64,000 bases of DNA from Manis javanica (Eukaryota; Chordata; Mammalia; Pholidota; Manidae): NCBI RefSeq assembly GCF_040802235.1, contig NC_133158.1, forward strand, positions 23,377,001 to 23,441,000, given 5' to 3'. A model generated the notes under the pieces. It was given only the letters and a program-made list of their open reading frames with translations, did no database searches and was not told the DNA's origin. Shown piece by piece: positions 11,761-27,240 of the stretch (position 1 is its first letter; each line of letters opens with the position of its first letter). The position numbers and the translations under genes are program-made.

Positions 11761-14700
11761 AATTAGCCATTGAATCATATTGTGAGACTGATTTATGTGT
11801 CTGAATTTCTGAGAAATAGGATTTATTTCAATTTGCTATCCTGCATTTTTTTACTTAGTTTTTAACTAATATCATTTGAAATTATAATGTAAGGATGTTG
11901 TTGGATTCATAAGGAAAATGTCATTATTAACTTGCCCTTAATTTCATATTTCTATATTACTTTGCTTTATAAGGTTCTTCCAAAGCCTTATGAGTCATTA
12001 ATCAATAAGATTATCAAATATTTAGCATATTTAAATCTCAGTTGATCCACAAGGCATAAATTAGAATTAATATAGTCATCCTTCTTGGGAGACAGATAAT
12101 TCCAGAATTAAACACAAAAATATTTATTTAGCCATCTTTAATTAAGAATTGTTTGAATATGCATGCACTGTACTTGATGGTATAAATATGGAGAATTATT
12201 AGTTAGAAATATGGCCTATGAAAAAGTAACTCAACTCATACTAGCTTAAGAAAAATAAACAAAAATATCAAAAATTTTATTTTTTGATTCAATTATACCA
12301 TGGAAGAGTCAGAAATAGAGCCAACATTGGGGTACCTCAATTCAGGCACTTGAGTACCTCAGACCTCTTTCTCAGTATCTCTCTCTATCTCTCTTTCTTG
12401 AGTGCATATACACTAGCTACTCCTACAAGGACAAATCCAGAGCATTAGAAAATTCTGGTATTATATTCTACCAACCAAGAAGAAATATGCTATCTGTCTT
12501 ACCATATACAGTTTGACAACTCTACCCTGGATCACATGCCACTTCCATGTGTAACAGATCATTTACACAGATATGAGGACTCTGGTTGAGCCTGGGTCAC
12601 AAGCCAAAACCTGTGGTCAAAGAGAATATCCTGTGTCCAAGAGAAATGTCAAAGAAATAATCAAAACACTTGTCCCTGCCCTCATCAGAGCTTGCAGGAC
12701 ACTATGCAAGACACAGTGTTAAACAGAAATTACTATCAATTACAATTGACATGAGTGCTACTCAGGAGAAGTAAAAGAAAAAAAGCATTTTTATATTAAA
12801 AAGCATTTACTGTAGATAGTCAGAAAAGCATTCTTCAAGAAAGTAATACCTAAATGACACAAAAACACACAAAAATAGGAATTAACTAAATGAAAGGTAT
12901 AAGGTTCCCAGGCAGTGGAGAAAAGGGGAAAAAAGGAAAGTGTAATTAAAGCCCAAAACTATGTCCTAGAGAGCCAAACTTATAGGTTAAAATATCAAAA
13001 GGGCTCTTGCATAACATTTAATAAATTTTTTAAACCTCTAAGGGTATGTAATAGTTTATGTTTCATTCCCTTCACTCATATCATTTCTTAATCTAATTAT
13101 ATTCATAGAGCAAGCACTAACCTAGGATCAGAAGATCTACTTCTGACACTAATACTGGATGACTTCCCATAAATCATTTCCTCTCTCAGGATCTCCACTT
13201 ACGACTCACTGTTATGCCAAGAGGATTGTATTGTATTAAGGTATTTCCCCCAATAATCTGTGTATCCCACAAATAGTGGAAGCTTTGAGGTCAAAAAAGA
13301 TTAATTGGGATAAGAGCAGAATGGGATTAAGGATTTGCCCTAAGGAATGCCTTTTATAAAGGGCCCTGAAGCTTCACCAAGGTAATAAAAAGTTATCTGG
13401 AAATATGATGAGATAGAGGGAAGAAAAAAAAAAAGACCGGAGTCCATGTGAGGAAAAGTTCATTTGATAAGACCATTTTGATGAATCACAGAAGGTAGGG
13501 GTGAGACATCCATAGAAGAGGAACCTCGGACATGTCTTCTAAGGAGAGTCAGACTGATTAACTGATGTGTCTTGCTTTTCTCATTGGGGGTCTGCTAATT
13601 TGTTGCCAGAGGTGAACTGTTCAGGAAAATAAAATAGAGGCCGAAAACTAACAGTCATGGTCCTCCATCTTCATCTGTTTCCTACACCATATATCTGACT
13701 ACCTCCTAAACAAATATTGAAGAAGTGTTTACTTTGAAGGGTTGCCAAAGAGCTCGACTGTTCTGAAGACATCCTGGCTTGGTGCAGTTCTGGGTGAGCA
13801 ACAGTGCCTTTCTGATTACGAAGCATCTGCTCCCACATTTTACCTGAGGGAGTAGACAGAGGTCAGGCAAATCTTAAGGATATTCCAGATTGCCAAGAGG
13901 TTAGCATCAGGTTATGAGATAATATGCAAACATTTGTGAGTTATTTGGTAAAGAGCAGCATCACCCCCAAACCAAGAGAGCATTGAGAAAGAACCTGATT
14001 CTGGAAGCGTAGAGATGGGAAGGGCGTGAGCAGGGACCCTGATGATCAAAGGTACCGACTGTGATCCTCAGAATGCAGTTACTGCTTGGTGCAGTAATAT
14101 ATAACCAGCACAGTGAGAGGCTGAAGTTATGATCACATGCTTCTGGGACACTGGTAAGCACAGAAGTGAAATGTCAGTGTTCATCTTCAATAAAACAACA
14201 GCAGATTTAGCATGTGTCTGGGCTCATCAGAGGCAGTTCTTCTAAATACTGATTATTCTATTACATGCTTTTTAGAAAGGAACATACACAGACTAATTTG
14301 GTTGTTCATTGCAATGAAAGGAATCATGAGGATGCATTTTTAATCCAAATAGGTCTCTTGTGAAATTATTTTCCAGAGACATAGTCTAATGACCCGAACT
14401 CAAACAGAATCTATAGCTAATTTTGGAAAGAGTGGAGAACTCTGAGACTTCAGTCGTCTCTACTTAGTGCCACTTTCCTGTGTAAATAGAGAAAAGCAAG
14501 GTTGTAGTTTGGTGGTTTTGTTTGCCTGTTTCTTTTTTAGCTTTGAAAGAAATGATGAAATCTCACTGTTCCACAAAAGAACTTAATTTTGCTTTGTTTT
14601 CAGAAAATCATCTTTCAACTATTAAAAATCTTCCAGTTTGTCCCTTCAGAAGTGAATAAACTAATGGAGAACATTCTAGGCTATTAGAAGAACTTGATTG

Positions 14701-17700
14701 GTTCTTTGATGCTATTTTTTTCTTTGGTAAGCTACTTTAACTTATCCTAGGCCTAGTTTTTCCTTTTGTGGAATGGAGATAGCCCCCTTCCCAATTCACT
14801 GCAATCATATGGAAAATTGAGAAAATAATATTGTAAGTCATTCATTTACTATGAAAAGAAGGAAAAATGTTCTGATTGTCTTTAAGATCAAATACTGGAT
14901 TTTGCATCTATCAATTCCTCATGCAGTGCTCTATATTGTGTAAACAATAAATAAATCCTTGATGAAGAGACTGATGAAGATGATAGTTGGTAATGATGAT
15001 TATTCAAAATAAAGGTAAGTTAAGTTCTGCATAATCATTTCCTAAACTGTAAAGCTCCATAAAAATTCAAAGGTGCAATGTTAAAATGGATCTAAGCTGT
15101 CATTAGCAATCATAGATTACTGTATTAGTGATGTTATTATTATTCCCATGTGTATGCAACAGTCTGTCTTTCATCACCTTGTTTTGCAAGTATTTCAGGA
15201 TAAACGTATGCCATTCCCAGTTCTTTGGAATGGAAGATAAATGGAGAACCATCAGCAATTTAGCAACCTCAGTATTATTAAAGTTATTAAGACACTCATA
15301 TACAGACTTAAAAGCAACTAAATCTGCTATCTTTGCAAACTCAAAATGTTTCCTTTAAAAACTGCATAGACAATGATGGTTTTACTTCCAAAGGTCAAAA
15401 GAGGAACAGATTTTGCCCCCGAACATTATTATTAATACTTTGGGAGAAAAGTAACTAGAATATGGTACATGCATAAGTCACAGTCATTTGAATATATAAT
15501 CTATATTTTAGCATTATTAGCATATTCACTCTGTCTGATGTTTGCCAAGGAACTATAAATGGGGCTCTCAAAAAATTATCCAAGCATGCTCCACAAAAGC
15601 ATACAAGCAGTGAAGAGGAAACTCAAAGGTTAAAATAAAGTATTTTTACCAAATGGAGCCAGAATGTTTCAAAGCACTAGACTGGTATCAAAATAATCTG
15701 AGTTAAATACTTGAAAATGAACGCAGATGGAAGGACTGTGAATGTTTCTAGGGGAAGGAGATTTCCAAGTGTAATGCCCTCACATTACTATTACTGATAC
15801 TGAAAAAGTTGAAGTACTGAAGAGCAGCTTCACCCATATTCCATTAACATGCATGACTCCACCATCCCACAAAGAATGTCTATTGCTAAAAAAGACACAC
15901 CCTAATAAATGGACATAGATATCTAGGTAAGTGGAAGCAAATGAACCTCTCCAGAATTTTAACAACTACAGGAATCTGAACCACTGGGATTTGTCTCTTA
16001 TGAGCAATTGTATGTCAAGTCAAAAATTTCATGGTTTGTGAATTGTTGACATTAAGACAAAAGACTGCTGAGTCTGGGGTCTCAGCTAAGAACAGTAATG
16101 TGTGAAAATTTGTCTATACTTGTAAGCCCACTATTTATACTGACAGACAGTAATAGTGAAGGCTGCTGACCACTGGATAGATTAACCAGTGATATGAATT
16201 GATACTAAATAGACCAAAATATTGTTAATAAATCTTCTAATACCTCCATAGAGCACATGAGGGCCTCCCACCTTGTTAATTTTGTCACTGTTGAGGCTAA
16301 CAAGCAGTGCTTTTTGTTGTCAGAGTTCTTAAAACTAGATTTTTAAACCTCTTTTTGGGTTGGTAACAGACTGTAATGAAAACAACTGTTATCAACAACA
16401 AAAAAAAAGCCATTGATTTGATCATAGAAGTCAGTATAGTCACAATCTTTTGCAAAATGAAATATATATGTATTATCTATAACTAATTATTCAGATTCAT
16501 TTAGACTTCCCAGAGGTCAAGAGAGACCCAGAAAGTTTCTTTCTGACATCCCTGGCATATTAAAAATTAGGAAACATCAAACAGGGTAACAAAATTTATA
16601 AGATGTTTCAAATATGTACAGTTAACAAACGAATGTCTGATGAAAGTCTTTTTTCAATTCTGTCATTATTTCTAGGACTATATTTAATATCTTATTCAAA
16701 GACATCAAGTCTAAATTTGAGCCATGGTCTGATTGTGATTGCCAGGATTCCCCTGTGATATAGAATTTGATTTGCAAATAGGACTACAGGGTGAAGAATA
16801 ACAGACAAACACCTTATGCAACTATCATTATATAGGGGTAAATAATAGAGAAATAGAAAATAATGTTTGAAAGTCAGAAAAACCCAAGGCTGGAGAGAAG
16901 GGATAAATACTTAATTGAAAGCTCAATATCTGAAAGTGATTTCTCATTTTTAATGATTCTCTAACACAGTGTTTTATACTGTATTCATTGGAATACATGT
17001 CCTGCAATTAGAAGACAAGGACAGTGTGTTAAGCACATATAACAAATAGGTACCGGAGTTATAAAGGCAAAACAGACGTCATCCCATACCACTGCCCCAG
17101 CAATGCCTGATACATGTAGCCAATGCTTAAAGAAATGTTGTTATATAAATGAATGAATGAGTAAATGAATGCTAGCCTATTGCAGTCTTGGGTGATAAGG
17201 TGATTTTGGTTATTGTTTTTTGTAGCCCACCACACCTTCCCCTTTTCCTGATGAAATTGGAGAATCTCTAATTCAGGCTTAGTACCCAGTACTTTATTTC
17301 TTAATAGACTTTGTTTCTTCTGAAGAGGCAGGTTTTGCTTTGTTAGCCTAAAGAGGACCTTTGCAGCAGTAGACTGCAACTTTCATGAGATGCTTAATTA
17401 ATCTAGCATGGAATGCACGAACCCTTGCTAAGGGAGTGTGTTGCATGAATCCTCTGCTTGAATCAGTGCTTTGTGAACACTATTCAACTTTCAAGACACA
17501 GGGAGCCAAGACTATATCTCTGTAATGCATCACTGTTGTCAGTGATGACCAGGTATTATTCAGGAGTGGGTCTAATGGTCCCTAAAGATGTATTTCCCTA
17601 AAGCTTGACATAGTTTAGATGACTAGCAGCAGATGCATAAAGACCCCAGGGAGTTCAGTCAAGATGGAGGTTGGTTTCCTCTGGTGCTCCACTGCCACAG

Positions 17701-20700
17701 TGATCTGTGCGGAGAGAGTAGAGTGCAGCAGCCCTGACATGCAACATCCATGCATCTAACTTTTTGGCAGATTTGAATAACTGATACTAAACCATTTCAT
17801 ATTATTTAATAGAATTAGACCTCTGTTTTCTTTTCTCTATACAAAGTAGATACTAACAGCTTTCGTCACTCAGACCTGAGAACCAAGCCAACCAGAGGCC
17901 TAATTCTGAGTTTTCATGTTGAATATTTTCATAGTAATAAAGTAACCACAAAAACTTAAGTCTTTTCTATCATATTTTCTCCATGAACAGTCTTTATCTC
18001 TTGAGGGAAATGTAGTCAATTAAACAGTAGTCTTTGTCACAGTAGAGTCCTCAATACAAAAATGTGTCTTAATACTTTCCTTTAAACACTTCATAATCTT
18101 CAGCAAGAAACAAAGAGTGACAAATGTTGCAAAATTCTGTACATACCAAGACATAGGCTTATAGCAATCCTCCTAAAACTGATTTCAGTGGGCTTGAAAA
18201 TTTCTCTGAGAACCACAATAAATGAAATCAGTCATATAGGCCCCAGTAAAATAAGCTTGGTTAGTACAAAACACCAGGAAAGAGGGTGGCAGTGATTCAC
18301 CTTGACTACAGGGAATTATTTTGGAAAGAATTGAAATGATAAGTAAAAAAGTTTTATTTGAAAGCATTTAAGGAGCAATTATAGATGATGAAGAGTTAAA
18401 AAAAATAAATGATGAAGTGGTAAGTACTTGAAAGCCCATGAATAACAAATAAAGCTTATTCATGTAATAATAGGTTGCAGCAAAGTTGCTGGAGTCCAGT
18501 ATTCTGTTAGTATTAAGGAAAAGACAAATACATTCAAGCTTAGCTATCTGAAGAATAAATCTACATGTGTATTTTTATCATTCCTCCAAGAGAATAAAAG
18601 GGTGCACTTAGTAAGCAAGGTAGGGTTTTATGGTCCTAATCAGGGTCAAATTTTTAACAGTAAGTCAAATGTTAATGTACACAAAAGGGCCCCACACAGC
18701 AATAACATTAGTGAAAAATGTGAAATTCTCCTGAGCTGGTACAATTTCCCAACAAACACATTATGCTTAAATTGTATTCAGAACTTAAATTACCAAAACT
18801 AAACAGCAAATGCTTCTAGCTAAGGCTATTTCATGATATCTTGGGTTGTAAATTTCTCGAAAAGAAGGTTTCTAATACACTTTTCTTTCTTTTTTTTTTT
18901 CTGTAATAGAGATTATTCCCTTTCTCATTGACCTAAAGAAGCGACAACTATTCTTCAGTGTTTACTTTAAAACTAGCTAAGCAAATGTGCTGCTCTTGAC
19001 TTGTAGATCCAGAATAACCTTAATATAACAGATTTTAAGAGAGTCAAATAAAAACTCAAGAAATAATATTTTTTCAGAACTCAGTGTCATAACATATATA
19101 ACCAAGTGCTATGGATTGTTACTTCCCTAATGCTTTAATTGTCAGAACATCTTTTATCTGAAGAGTTCAGGTTGTATTTGTAGGCCCTTTGGTTCACTTC
19201 CCATAAATTTTTGTAAGATAAGTAAGAGCAATCTGATGTAGAAGTGAGTCCAGTGTTTCAAATAACTTCTCTAACCATAGCCTAGTGGGTTTTCTGTTTT
19301 GTTTTGTTTTGTTCTGTTTGATGTCTAAATTAATGTTGTTGAAGAACAAGTTGAAAATCATTCAGGAATTGTTTTCACTTCCATACTCAACTATTCCCTA
19401 ACTTACGAAACTACTATTATATATTGCCATTCATAACCCTAACCATGAAATAAACCATTGGAAGCTAGTTCCCTCTTACTGTGTAACAACCACACTGTAA
19501 TTTCTGAAATAGACTGAGCACATTATAAAGGTTACAGGCTCAAAGAGGCTTGAGAGAATACTAACCACTGTGGTTTCCCAATTGCACCCCCAATTGCACC
19601 CAGAGGTACAAGCCTCTGTAGAAGGGAGCAGATTGGAGAAGGAGGCCAGCAGTTGTGATTTCAAGAACTCCTCCTTTAAAGGTAACAAACATTAAAAATT
19701 CACCCGTATGACACAGTAAATAAAAATTTTTAAATGACTTTATAACTGTGTTTGTGAAATTGTGTGGCTGCGAGAAACTCATTTGATTTGTTGCCTAGGA
19801 TTTCTCAGCAATGGTAATGCATACTTAGGCATTCTTGCAAAGTGAGAAAAGTCTAACCCACACAATGTTCTCATAAGTGATGAAATTTTTATGGGTGTTG
19901 AAGTTAACAAAATATGTTTTCAGATATTCAATCAAATATTTATCAATTTATATTTTGAAGGTTTCTGTTTTAAGATTTTTTTTTGAGACTATATTTGTTT
20001 TTTAATTCTCAAATCTTCTGAATGTGCTAAAGGCTAGTATAGGCGCTAGGCCTGGAGTGCCTAAGAGATAAAATGGGTCTTTTCTCACCCTTGTTTAACT
20101 AGAGAAAACCAAATCTGAACTATTTTACACACTGGACATTCAATAATGTCCAGTAAAAAGCAGTATTTGTAGTTGGCAAACAAGCAATACAGAACTTTTT
20201 AGCCTACCAATGTGGAAACATAATAACACAAGCTCCCATTTTGAAATAAGAAATCAGCAAATCAGGAAAACCATGGGACTTTTAAAAAAAGAAATGAGCT
20301 TATTCTTAGGGAAAATTATAAATCTATCACCTGGACATTTCATTTATTCATATGCAATGAAGTAAACTGCCTTTGCTTCAGAATATGTAAATTATCTTTG
20401 GGATTTGAATGCTGGCTAGTTAAATTACTTGGGCTATTTTTAAAAAATCCAATTCAGACTTACTCTGCTGTACTATGTTCTTTGTCATGAGGTTTCAGGT
20501 CCCTGAGTGTCCTGACTCCTACAGTCTGATAAAGGTATAAGTGCTCTAAGATGAGCATGAGACACATTTTTATATATTAGAATATAAATTCAAGTGCTAT
20601 ATTTTATAGGTAACAAGTGCTATGAAATATGTTTTTCATAATTGCAAGAAGTCATAAAACATAGCTAGTGCCAAATGTAGAAGTAGTTCATAAAATGAAC

Positions 20701-21699
20701 CTATTGATAATCATATCAGAGCCAGATAATTTCCAAATGAACCCTTCCTTCTTTGTCACCTGAATTAAGACCTTTGTTTATCACCCCTTGTAAATTCTTT
20801 GTGAAAATCTGAAATATGGCTTTGGATCATCTCAATCTCTGATTCTATTAATGTAATATGTCTGTGCTTTCAATGTTCCTACATGAATATTAATCCTTTT
20901 TTAGGGAAAGATAAGGTCATCCAGAGAATCTACAGGTTTTCATGCCTTATGTCCAGCACTCAAATTTATAAGGCCTGTTAGGAAAGAAAACCAAATGACC
21001 AAATACAGAGGAAGAAAAAAAACAGATTTAAGAAACATCCAGTATTGTTGCAATACTGGGATTGTCAGACAAGGACTTTATAACTGGGAAGGGAGGAATT
21101 CTGTATTCATTAAGGATGTCATTAGTTTCCCTTCAGATGACATTGATAAGTCTATGAAAGAAGAGAATGACAGGAGGTAAACTCCATATTTATTTGACCT
21201 TGCCCTGAATACATCCCAGCTCACTGTAACAAGCAGGGGAAGAAATAAAGCATAAAGAGGCATTGCTGAGGAGACAGAGATTGGAGTTCAGGACTACCAG
21301 AGTGGTTTGAAATTGAGGGGGAAAACCCTTAAAAGGACTAAACTACAAATGGATAAGTCCCAAATATAAGTGCAGATTTATCTCATAACCTTGGTTGAGT
21401 CTTAAACTGCAAATGTTATGACTTTTTAAGTTAAGATTTTCTTTTTTTAATCATAATATGTTTTCTTGCCAAATAGCTAACCAGAGGTTTTAGCAGCCGC
21501 CCAGGTCTAGGGTGATAGAGTTATGAGTCAGAATATTAACAACTTAAAGGTGATTAGTAAACACTGAGCTTTCCATTGAAACCCAAAAAGGTCCATTACT
21601 TAAGAGCAGGGAGCACATCCAAGGACAAACAGCATTGTCCTGGAACTATGGCAAACTGAAATAAGTCATCTTAACAGGTCTAAAATTGAGCCTCAATAT
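11761..21699. other. Intergenic, no gene seen
   Basis: Ten kilobases of AT-rich sequence without a recognisable coding exon or RNA gene. Minor items seen are a MIR-like piece near 14720-14790 (ggtaagctac...ggaatggagatag), a (GAAT)n-like stretch at 17147-17171, short TTTTG repeats near 19295-19315 and a small hairpin, ctggacatt/aatgtccag, near 20130. Open frames here are 60-110 codons and look random. Confidence 0.55.
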
Positions 21700-22140
21700 G
21701 ATTAAAGTAAACTGCCAATAAATTAACTTGCCTCCAGAATAAAACTCAACACTCTTTAAAGGAAAATAGCAAAATTAAATGTGTCCAAAATCTACAATAT
21801 GCAATACAGAATAAAATTTCTAGACTTGCAAAGAAGTAGACAACTATTATGCACAATCAAGAGAAAAAGGAGCCAAGAGAGACATGAACACAAATGATCC
21901 AGATATTAGAATTTCAGACAAGTCCTTCAAAAGAATTTTTATAAACAAGTTAAAGACTTCATGGAGTGAAGACCTGGAGAATTTCAAGACAAAATGCAAA
22001 TTTAAGAATATATAGAAATTCTAGATTTGAAAAATGCACTATCAAAAATACAAATTCATTGGACATACTTAACAAAATATTGGACACACAGAAGGAAAGG
22101 ATCATTGAATTCAAAGATAGCCAATAGAAATTACTCAAAT
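21700..22140 (+). mobile_element. HAL1-like / L1 ORF1-region fossil
   Basis: The 'gatccagatattagaatttcaga' and 'aagacctggagaatttcaagac' style text resembles HAL1, the L1 relative that retains only ORF1-type sequence. It is A-rich on this strand, with stops in all frames. It may be continuous with the L1 fossil that follows. Confidence 0.45.
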
Positions 22141-22239
22141 TTAATTACAGATGAAAAAATAATTTAAAAAATAGGTCAACTTTTCAAGAAATGGTATTGG
22201 AAAAAGAAGACAAAATGCCAAAGAAAGAAAAGAAAGGAA

Positions 22240-23695
22240 AGGAAAAAATAATCTAAACACTAACCTTAAACCTTTCACAAAAATTAACTCAAAATGAATG
22301 ATAGAACTATGCATACAATGCAAACCTGTAAAACTCCTAGATGATGACACAGGAGAAAATTTTGGTGAGAGTACTGAATCCTACTATTACACTACCATGG
22401 AAGATCCACAGGAGAAAAGTTAAAAGTTAGGTAATGTTGAGTTTGTCAATGGCTCTTTAGATACAAGACCAAAGTACAATATATGAAAGAAAAACTTGAT
22501 AAGTTAGAATTCATTAAAGTTAAAAAATGTCTTCTCTGCAAAAGACATTGTTAAGAGAATGAAAAGACAACAGACTGGGAAAAATCTTGCAAAACACATA
22601 TCATAAAGGACTAGTATCCAAAATAAATAAAGAACTCTTAAAACTTAAAATAAGAAAAGAAATAATCCAGTGGGCCAAATACCTTAACAGACACCTCCCT
22701 TGTATAAGGATGGCAGAGAAGACACACAGATGACAAGTAAGCATATAAAAGGATGATTCACATCATATATCGTCAGGGAAATTCAATTAAAACAACAGTG
22801 AAATACCACTCTACACCTATTAGAATGGCCAAAATGTAATTGACACTGACACTAAAAGATTGAATTCTGGTGAGGATGTTGAGTAATGGAAATTAATTCA
22901 TTAATGTCAAGAATACAAAATAGTATGGCCACATTGGAGACACTTTGGTGGTTTCTTACAAAATCTGCAGGCTCTTCTCATACTCCAGCAATTGTGCTCC
23001 TTGGCATTTACCCAAAGAAGTTGAAAACTTATGCCCACAGGAAACCTCTACACTGATGTTTATAGCAGTTGTATTCATAACTGCCATACCATGGAAGCAA
23101 CCAAGATGTCATTCAATAGATAAATGGATAAATAAGCTGTGGTACATCTAGACAATGAAATTTTATTCAGCACTAAAAAGAAATGAGCTATCAAGCTATG
23201 AAAAGACATGGAGGATTCTTAAACACATACTACTATGTGAAAGAAGCCAGTCTGAAAAGGGTATTTGGTGTATGATTCCAACTACATGACATCTGGAAAA
23301 GGCAAAACTATGGAGATACTAGAAAGGTAAGTTCCGGGAATTGGAGTTGGGGGTGGGGTGATAAATAGGTGAAGCCCAGGGGACCTTTAAGACAGTGGAA
23401 ATATTCTTTGCAATTCTGTAATGATGGGTACATGCCAGTATACATTTATCTAAGCCCACAGAATACACACCAACAGTGAATCCTAAGGTAATTTGGGTGG
23501 TTATGATGTGTGTCATTGTATGTTCAGCAACTGTAACAAATGTACCCATCTGGCCGGAGAAGTAGATGATGGGGGAGGCTATGCATGTGTAGGAGCAGGG
23601 GGCACATGGGAAATCTCTTTACCTTCCTTTCAGTTTTGCTGTGAACTTAAAACTGCTCAAAAAAATAAATAAATAAAATCTTTAAAAGAAAAATG
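22240..23695 (+). mobile_element. Ancient L1, ORF2 3' part and 3' end
   Basis: Recognisable late-ORF2 text occurs in order: 'aaaactcctagatgatgac', the 'aaagaactcttaaaactta' block, 'gaaataccactctacaccta', 'ttatagcagttgtattcata' and 'aactacatgacatctggaaa'. It ends in an A-rich tail at 23655-23695. The frame is fully decayed. The orientation is opposite to the young L1s in this window. Confidence 0.8.
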
Positions 23696-24539
23696 TTTAA
23701 GTATACACATGCTAACTTTAAAAAAATTAAAGTTTAAAGGAGTTTAACTTTTCCTTATTTTCACATAAGAAAATTTTATTTTTTATTTGGAAAATTACCA
23801 ATTACCCATCTTGAATCCTCCAACTGTTTTTATGTTTACTAAGTTCTTTCATATTTCAAGACCTTACAAGTATTCCCACAATTTTTTTTACTAGTGTTTC
23901 TCATTCATAGTTACCCATTATATATCTCAAAAGTATTTAGTTCTGAAGCAAAGACATCTATGTAATTTTCTAAGTAATACATCAGTTGCTTTAACAATTA
24001 ATTGAGCAATAATATTCATCCCCTACTTTCCACTATTAAATTTAGATTATTTCCCCCAAAAAAGCAGCCAGCCCCCCAAAAAATAGAAAGAAAAGAAAAC
24101 CACTTCTTAGAAACATTAAAAACAAAGAAAGGAATCACTCTTAAAGTGTGAAAGAATCAATGTATAAGTCATCCCATAATTCTAAATGCATGAAAAAAAT
24201 AATAAAAGAATGTAAAGAAATTTCTACAGAAACAAGACTTGATAAATTTTGTTTCTAGGGGACCTGCACCAAAAAGAAATATTTTCAGGCTTAAGTGAAA
24301 TAATCCAAGATAGATTCAAGAAGGTAACATGTGGTTAAATGTTGGATCTTAAACATAATATTTGTCTGTTTAAGCAAATATAAAAAAAAATGTCGTGGAG
24401 TTAAAAACATGTACAAGTGAAATATATGACACGAAGAGATGAGCACAGCTAAAAAGCCAAAGGAGGAAACAAAATGAAATATTAAAAACACACAGTCAAT
24501 CCAAAATGAAACAGGAAAAAAAGAACAAATGAAGAAAAG

Positions 24540-25860
24540 ATTGGTCAGATTTGAGCAAATAGAAAGATAATGTATTTAAGGTAATCAGATATATAATTAT
24601 ATAAAATGTAAATGGTCACATTCCAATATAAAGATGAAGACTAAATGCATTTTAAAAAAGAAAAAGTTGTGCCATTTACATAAGAAGGAGTTTAAGAAAC
24701 AAAGGCACAAATAAGATGAAAGTAAAAGGATAGGAAGAAAATGTATTATACAGAAAAATGTATCCTATGGAAAAACACAAAAAGGAAAAGGGAAGGAAAA
24801 AGAAAAAAGCAAAAACGTTATCAGAGATGAAGAGTGTCATTTTATAATGAGAAAAGAATCAATTGAGCAAAAGGAGATAGAAATCCCAAATATGTATGTT
24901 CCTTATAAGAGAGCTTCAAAACATACAAAAAAAAAAATGACAGAACAGGATGAATAAAAAAACCCACGATCACAGTGATTAAAGACAGAGAAAATTTGTA
25001 CAACACCATTAACCATCTTGACCTTATTTATATTTATATCCAACAACTAAAAGACTATAAAATAATTTTCCAATGTACATGAACCATTTACCATGTTAGA
25101 ACGTGCGGGGATTTAGCTTTTGAGTCTCGCTCAGTAAAGTCAACTGGGTTAAAATCTTATGTTCTCAGACCTAAATGGAATTAAAATAGAAATCAATAAT
25201 AAAAAATAAGAAAACCCTAAATATATGATTATCAAGCCACACACTTCTGAAAAGACCATGGGTCATAGAAGAAATAAAAATGGAAACAATTATTTTGAAC
25301 TAAGTGAATGAAAGTACAACATATCAAAATTTGTAGATGTAACTCAAGATATATTTTTTAGGGAAATTTATGAATATAACCACATGTATTAAGAAAAGCT
25401 TAAAATCAGCAATCTAAGCATCTAACTCAAGAAAATAGAAAGCATAAAATTATAAACACATACAAAGAAATCAAAGAAATAGAAAGTAGACCAGTAGTAA
25501 AAAATATCCTCAAAGAAAAAGTTGGATCCTTGAAAAGATTAATAAAATTAATACACATCTATGAAGTGTAATGAAAAATGAAATAGATTAAACACAAATC
25601 ACCAACATCAGCAATAAAAGAAGGGACATGACAATAGCTACAATACATATAAAATTTTTAATGTATAAAGAAAAAAACATCAAAGGGTTACCAAATGATA
25701 ACCAAAGGGATGCCAAAATAATAAACAAAAGCCAGATAAACTACAAAATCATAATATTTTCTGAACTCATTGAGAGACCTGAATTGCATGCAGAGCAAGG
25801 GAAGAAGAGGTGGCTGCCATTAAGGTAGATTGAAAGAAAATAGATAAAATATAAGTGAAT
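24540..25860 (+). mobile_element. Ancient L1, ORF2 5'/middle part
   Basis: The A-rich strand carries text like the L1 endonuclease-to-RT linker, for example 'gttggatccttgaaaagatt aataaaatt' near 25525 and the 'tcaagatatattttttagggaaattta' block near 25345. No frame survives. It lies downstream of the 22-23.7 kb fossil although it comes from an earlier part of ORF2, so the two are separate insertions. Confidence 0.6.
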
Positions 25861-27074
25861 TCCTAAAAGAATAAGTGTGGGCTAACCCAGGAGTTTGGAT
25901 TAATTTTCATCCCCAATTTTAAAGGGTTTGTGCTCTCTGCAAGCTCCTTTCCTTATGTGTTACCTGATTGCTCATAAGAAAGACTGTGGGCAAGACAGAG
26001 GACTAGCAGGAACTTTTAATGTCACATAGGAAGGATACATGATCCACATTTCCAGACCCTTTCCTCCACCAAGTAAAAAAGTCCTTACCGGGGCAGTGTG
26101 GGTATGAAATCCTTCAGCTCCCAGGAGCCTGGCAAAAATGCACATTTTCAGGGGATAAAACAAAACCCAACAGGGGATAGTAGGAAACCTCACACACACA
26201 GTTGTGCATGATAGAAAGCAAAGGTCTAAGACCATGGAGATTGGTCAAGACTCTTCTCTGCACAAGACATCCATCCACAAATGTGAGACAGACTGGCTAC
26301 CACAGGGATGTTGGGGAGGAACCTGAGAAAATCTAGCCTTGAGCTCACCCAGTCTGCTTAATAAATGACTATTCAGTGCTGATGAGATTTCATGTCCTTT
26401 AAAGTTTGTGGAAGATTTTCAAGAAAATTTAGAATGCTAGTATAATCTGAGTTTCACAAATCTTCCTGAAACTGCTGTTTTTTCCAAGTTTGAAACTTCT
26501 TTTTTGTTTATGCAAGATATTTTGAACAAGTTTTAATAAGGCATTTAAACATTTTTTCTCTTTTCTGAAATGCATGTCTCTTTAATAATTGGAAAGAAAT
26601 CATTATTATTATTTTTTACCACACTTTCAAGTTCAGAGCTATATAAGGAAATTAAACAAGTATATTCCTTAAAGATTTCTAGGTAGATGACTTCTTAAAA
26701 TCTTAATCTCCAAAATTCTTTGCATTCTTTAAGTGGAAAAGCTTAGGGACTTCCGATTCATACATAGTCTTGCCTTACAATTAAACTGATTGTGAATATA
26801 TTCATGGGTTATATTGAAAAACCTACAAAGTACATGTTTTCCTTTAATAAGAAATATGCACTGGTCTTCTTTAGAAGCATTTAGAAATCTAGACAGTAAA
26901 ATGCTTGAATAAATCACTGATTTTTTTTTTACCGAAAACATGAATAAAAAGTATATTTTACCTGAGAAAGAACATTGGGTTATTTATATTATGACTAAAT
27001 TCTAGCTTGCCTGAGTAATTTTTCTGAAATAATCTCTACTTTTGAATATATTGAAAAGAGAGTGGCAATATAGT
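25861..27074. other. Intergenic, no gene seen
   Basis: No supportable gene. Part of 25930-26260 may be an old LTR-type repeat, but I cannot assign it. Confidence 0.5.
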
Positions 27075-27240
27075 AAAATGGACAGACTGGATTGGCGGTC
27101 ACCTGTTCTGGCTTCCTTTTCTGAGTCTGTCACTACCCAGCTGGGTGACCTTGTTTGTCTCAGCTTTTCCTCTGTACAGTGAAGCCTTTGTGTTATATCA
27201 TCCCTCTGATATTCCTTATGAGCACCAGAGTTCTTCTATT
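27075..27240 (+). repeat. MIR SINE
   Basis: The tRNA-related to core layout is clear: 'ctgagtctgtcactacccag', then 'ctgggtgaccttg', then 'ctcagcttttcctctgtaca'. This is one of the better preserved MIR copies here. Confidence 0.75.
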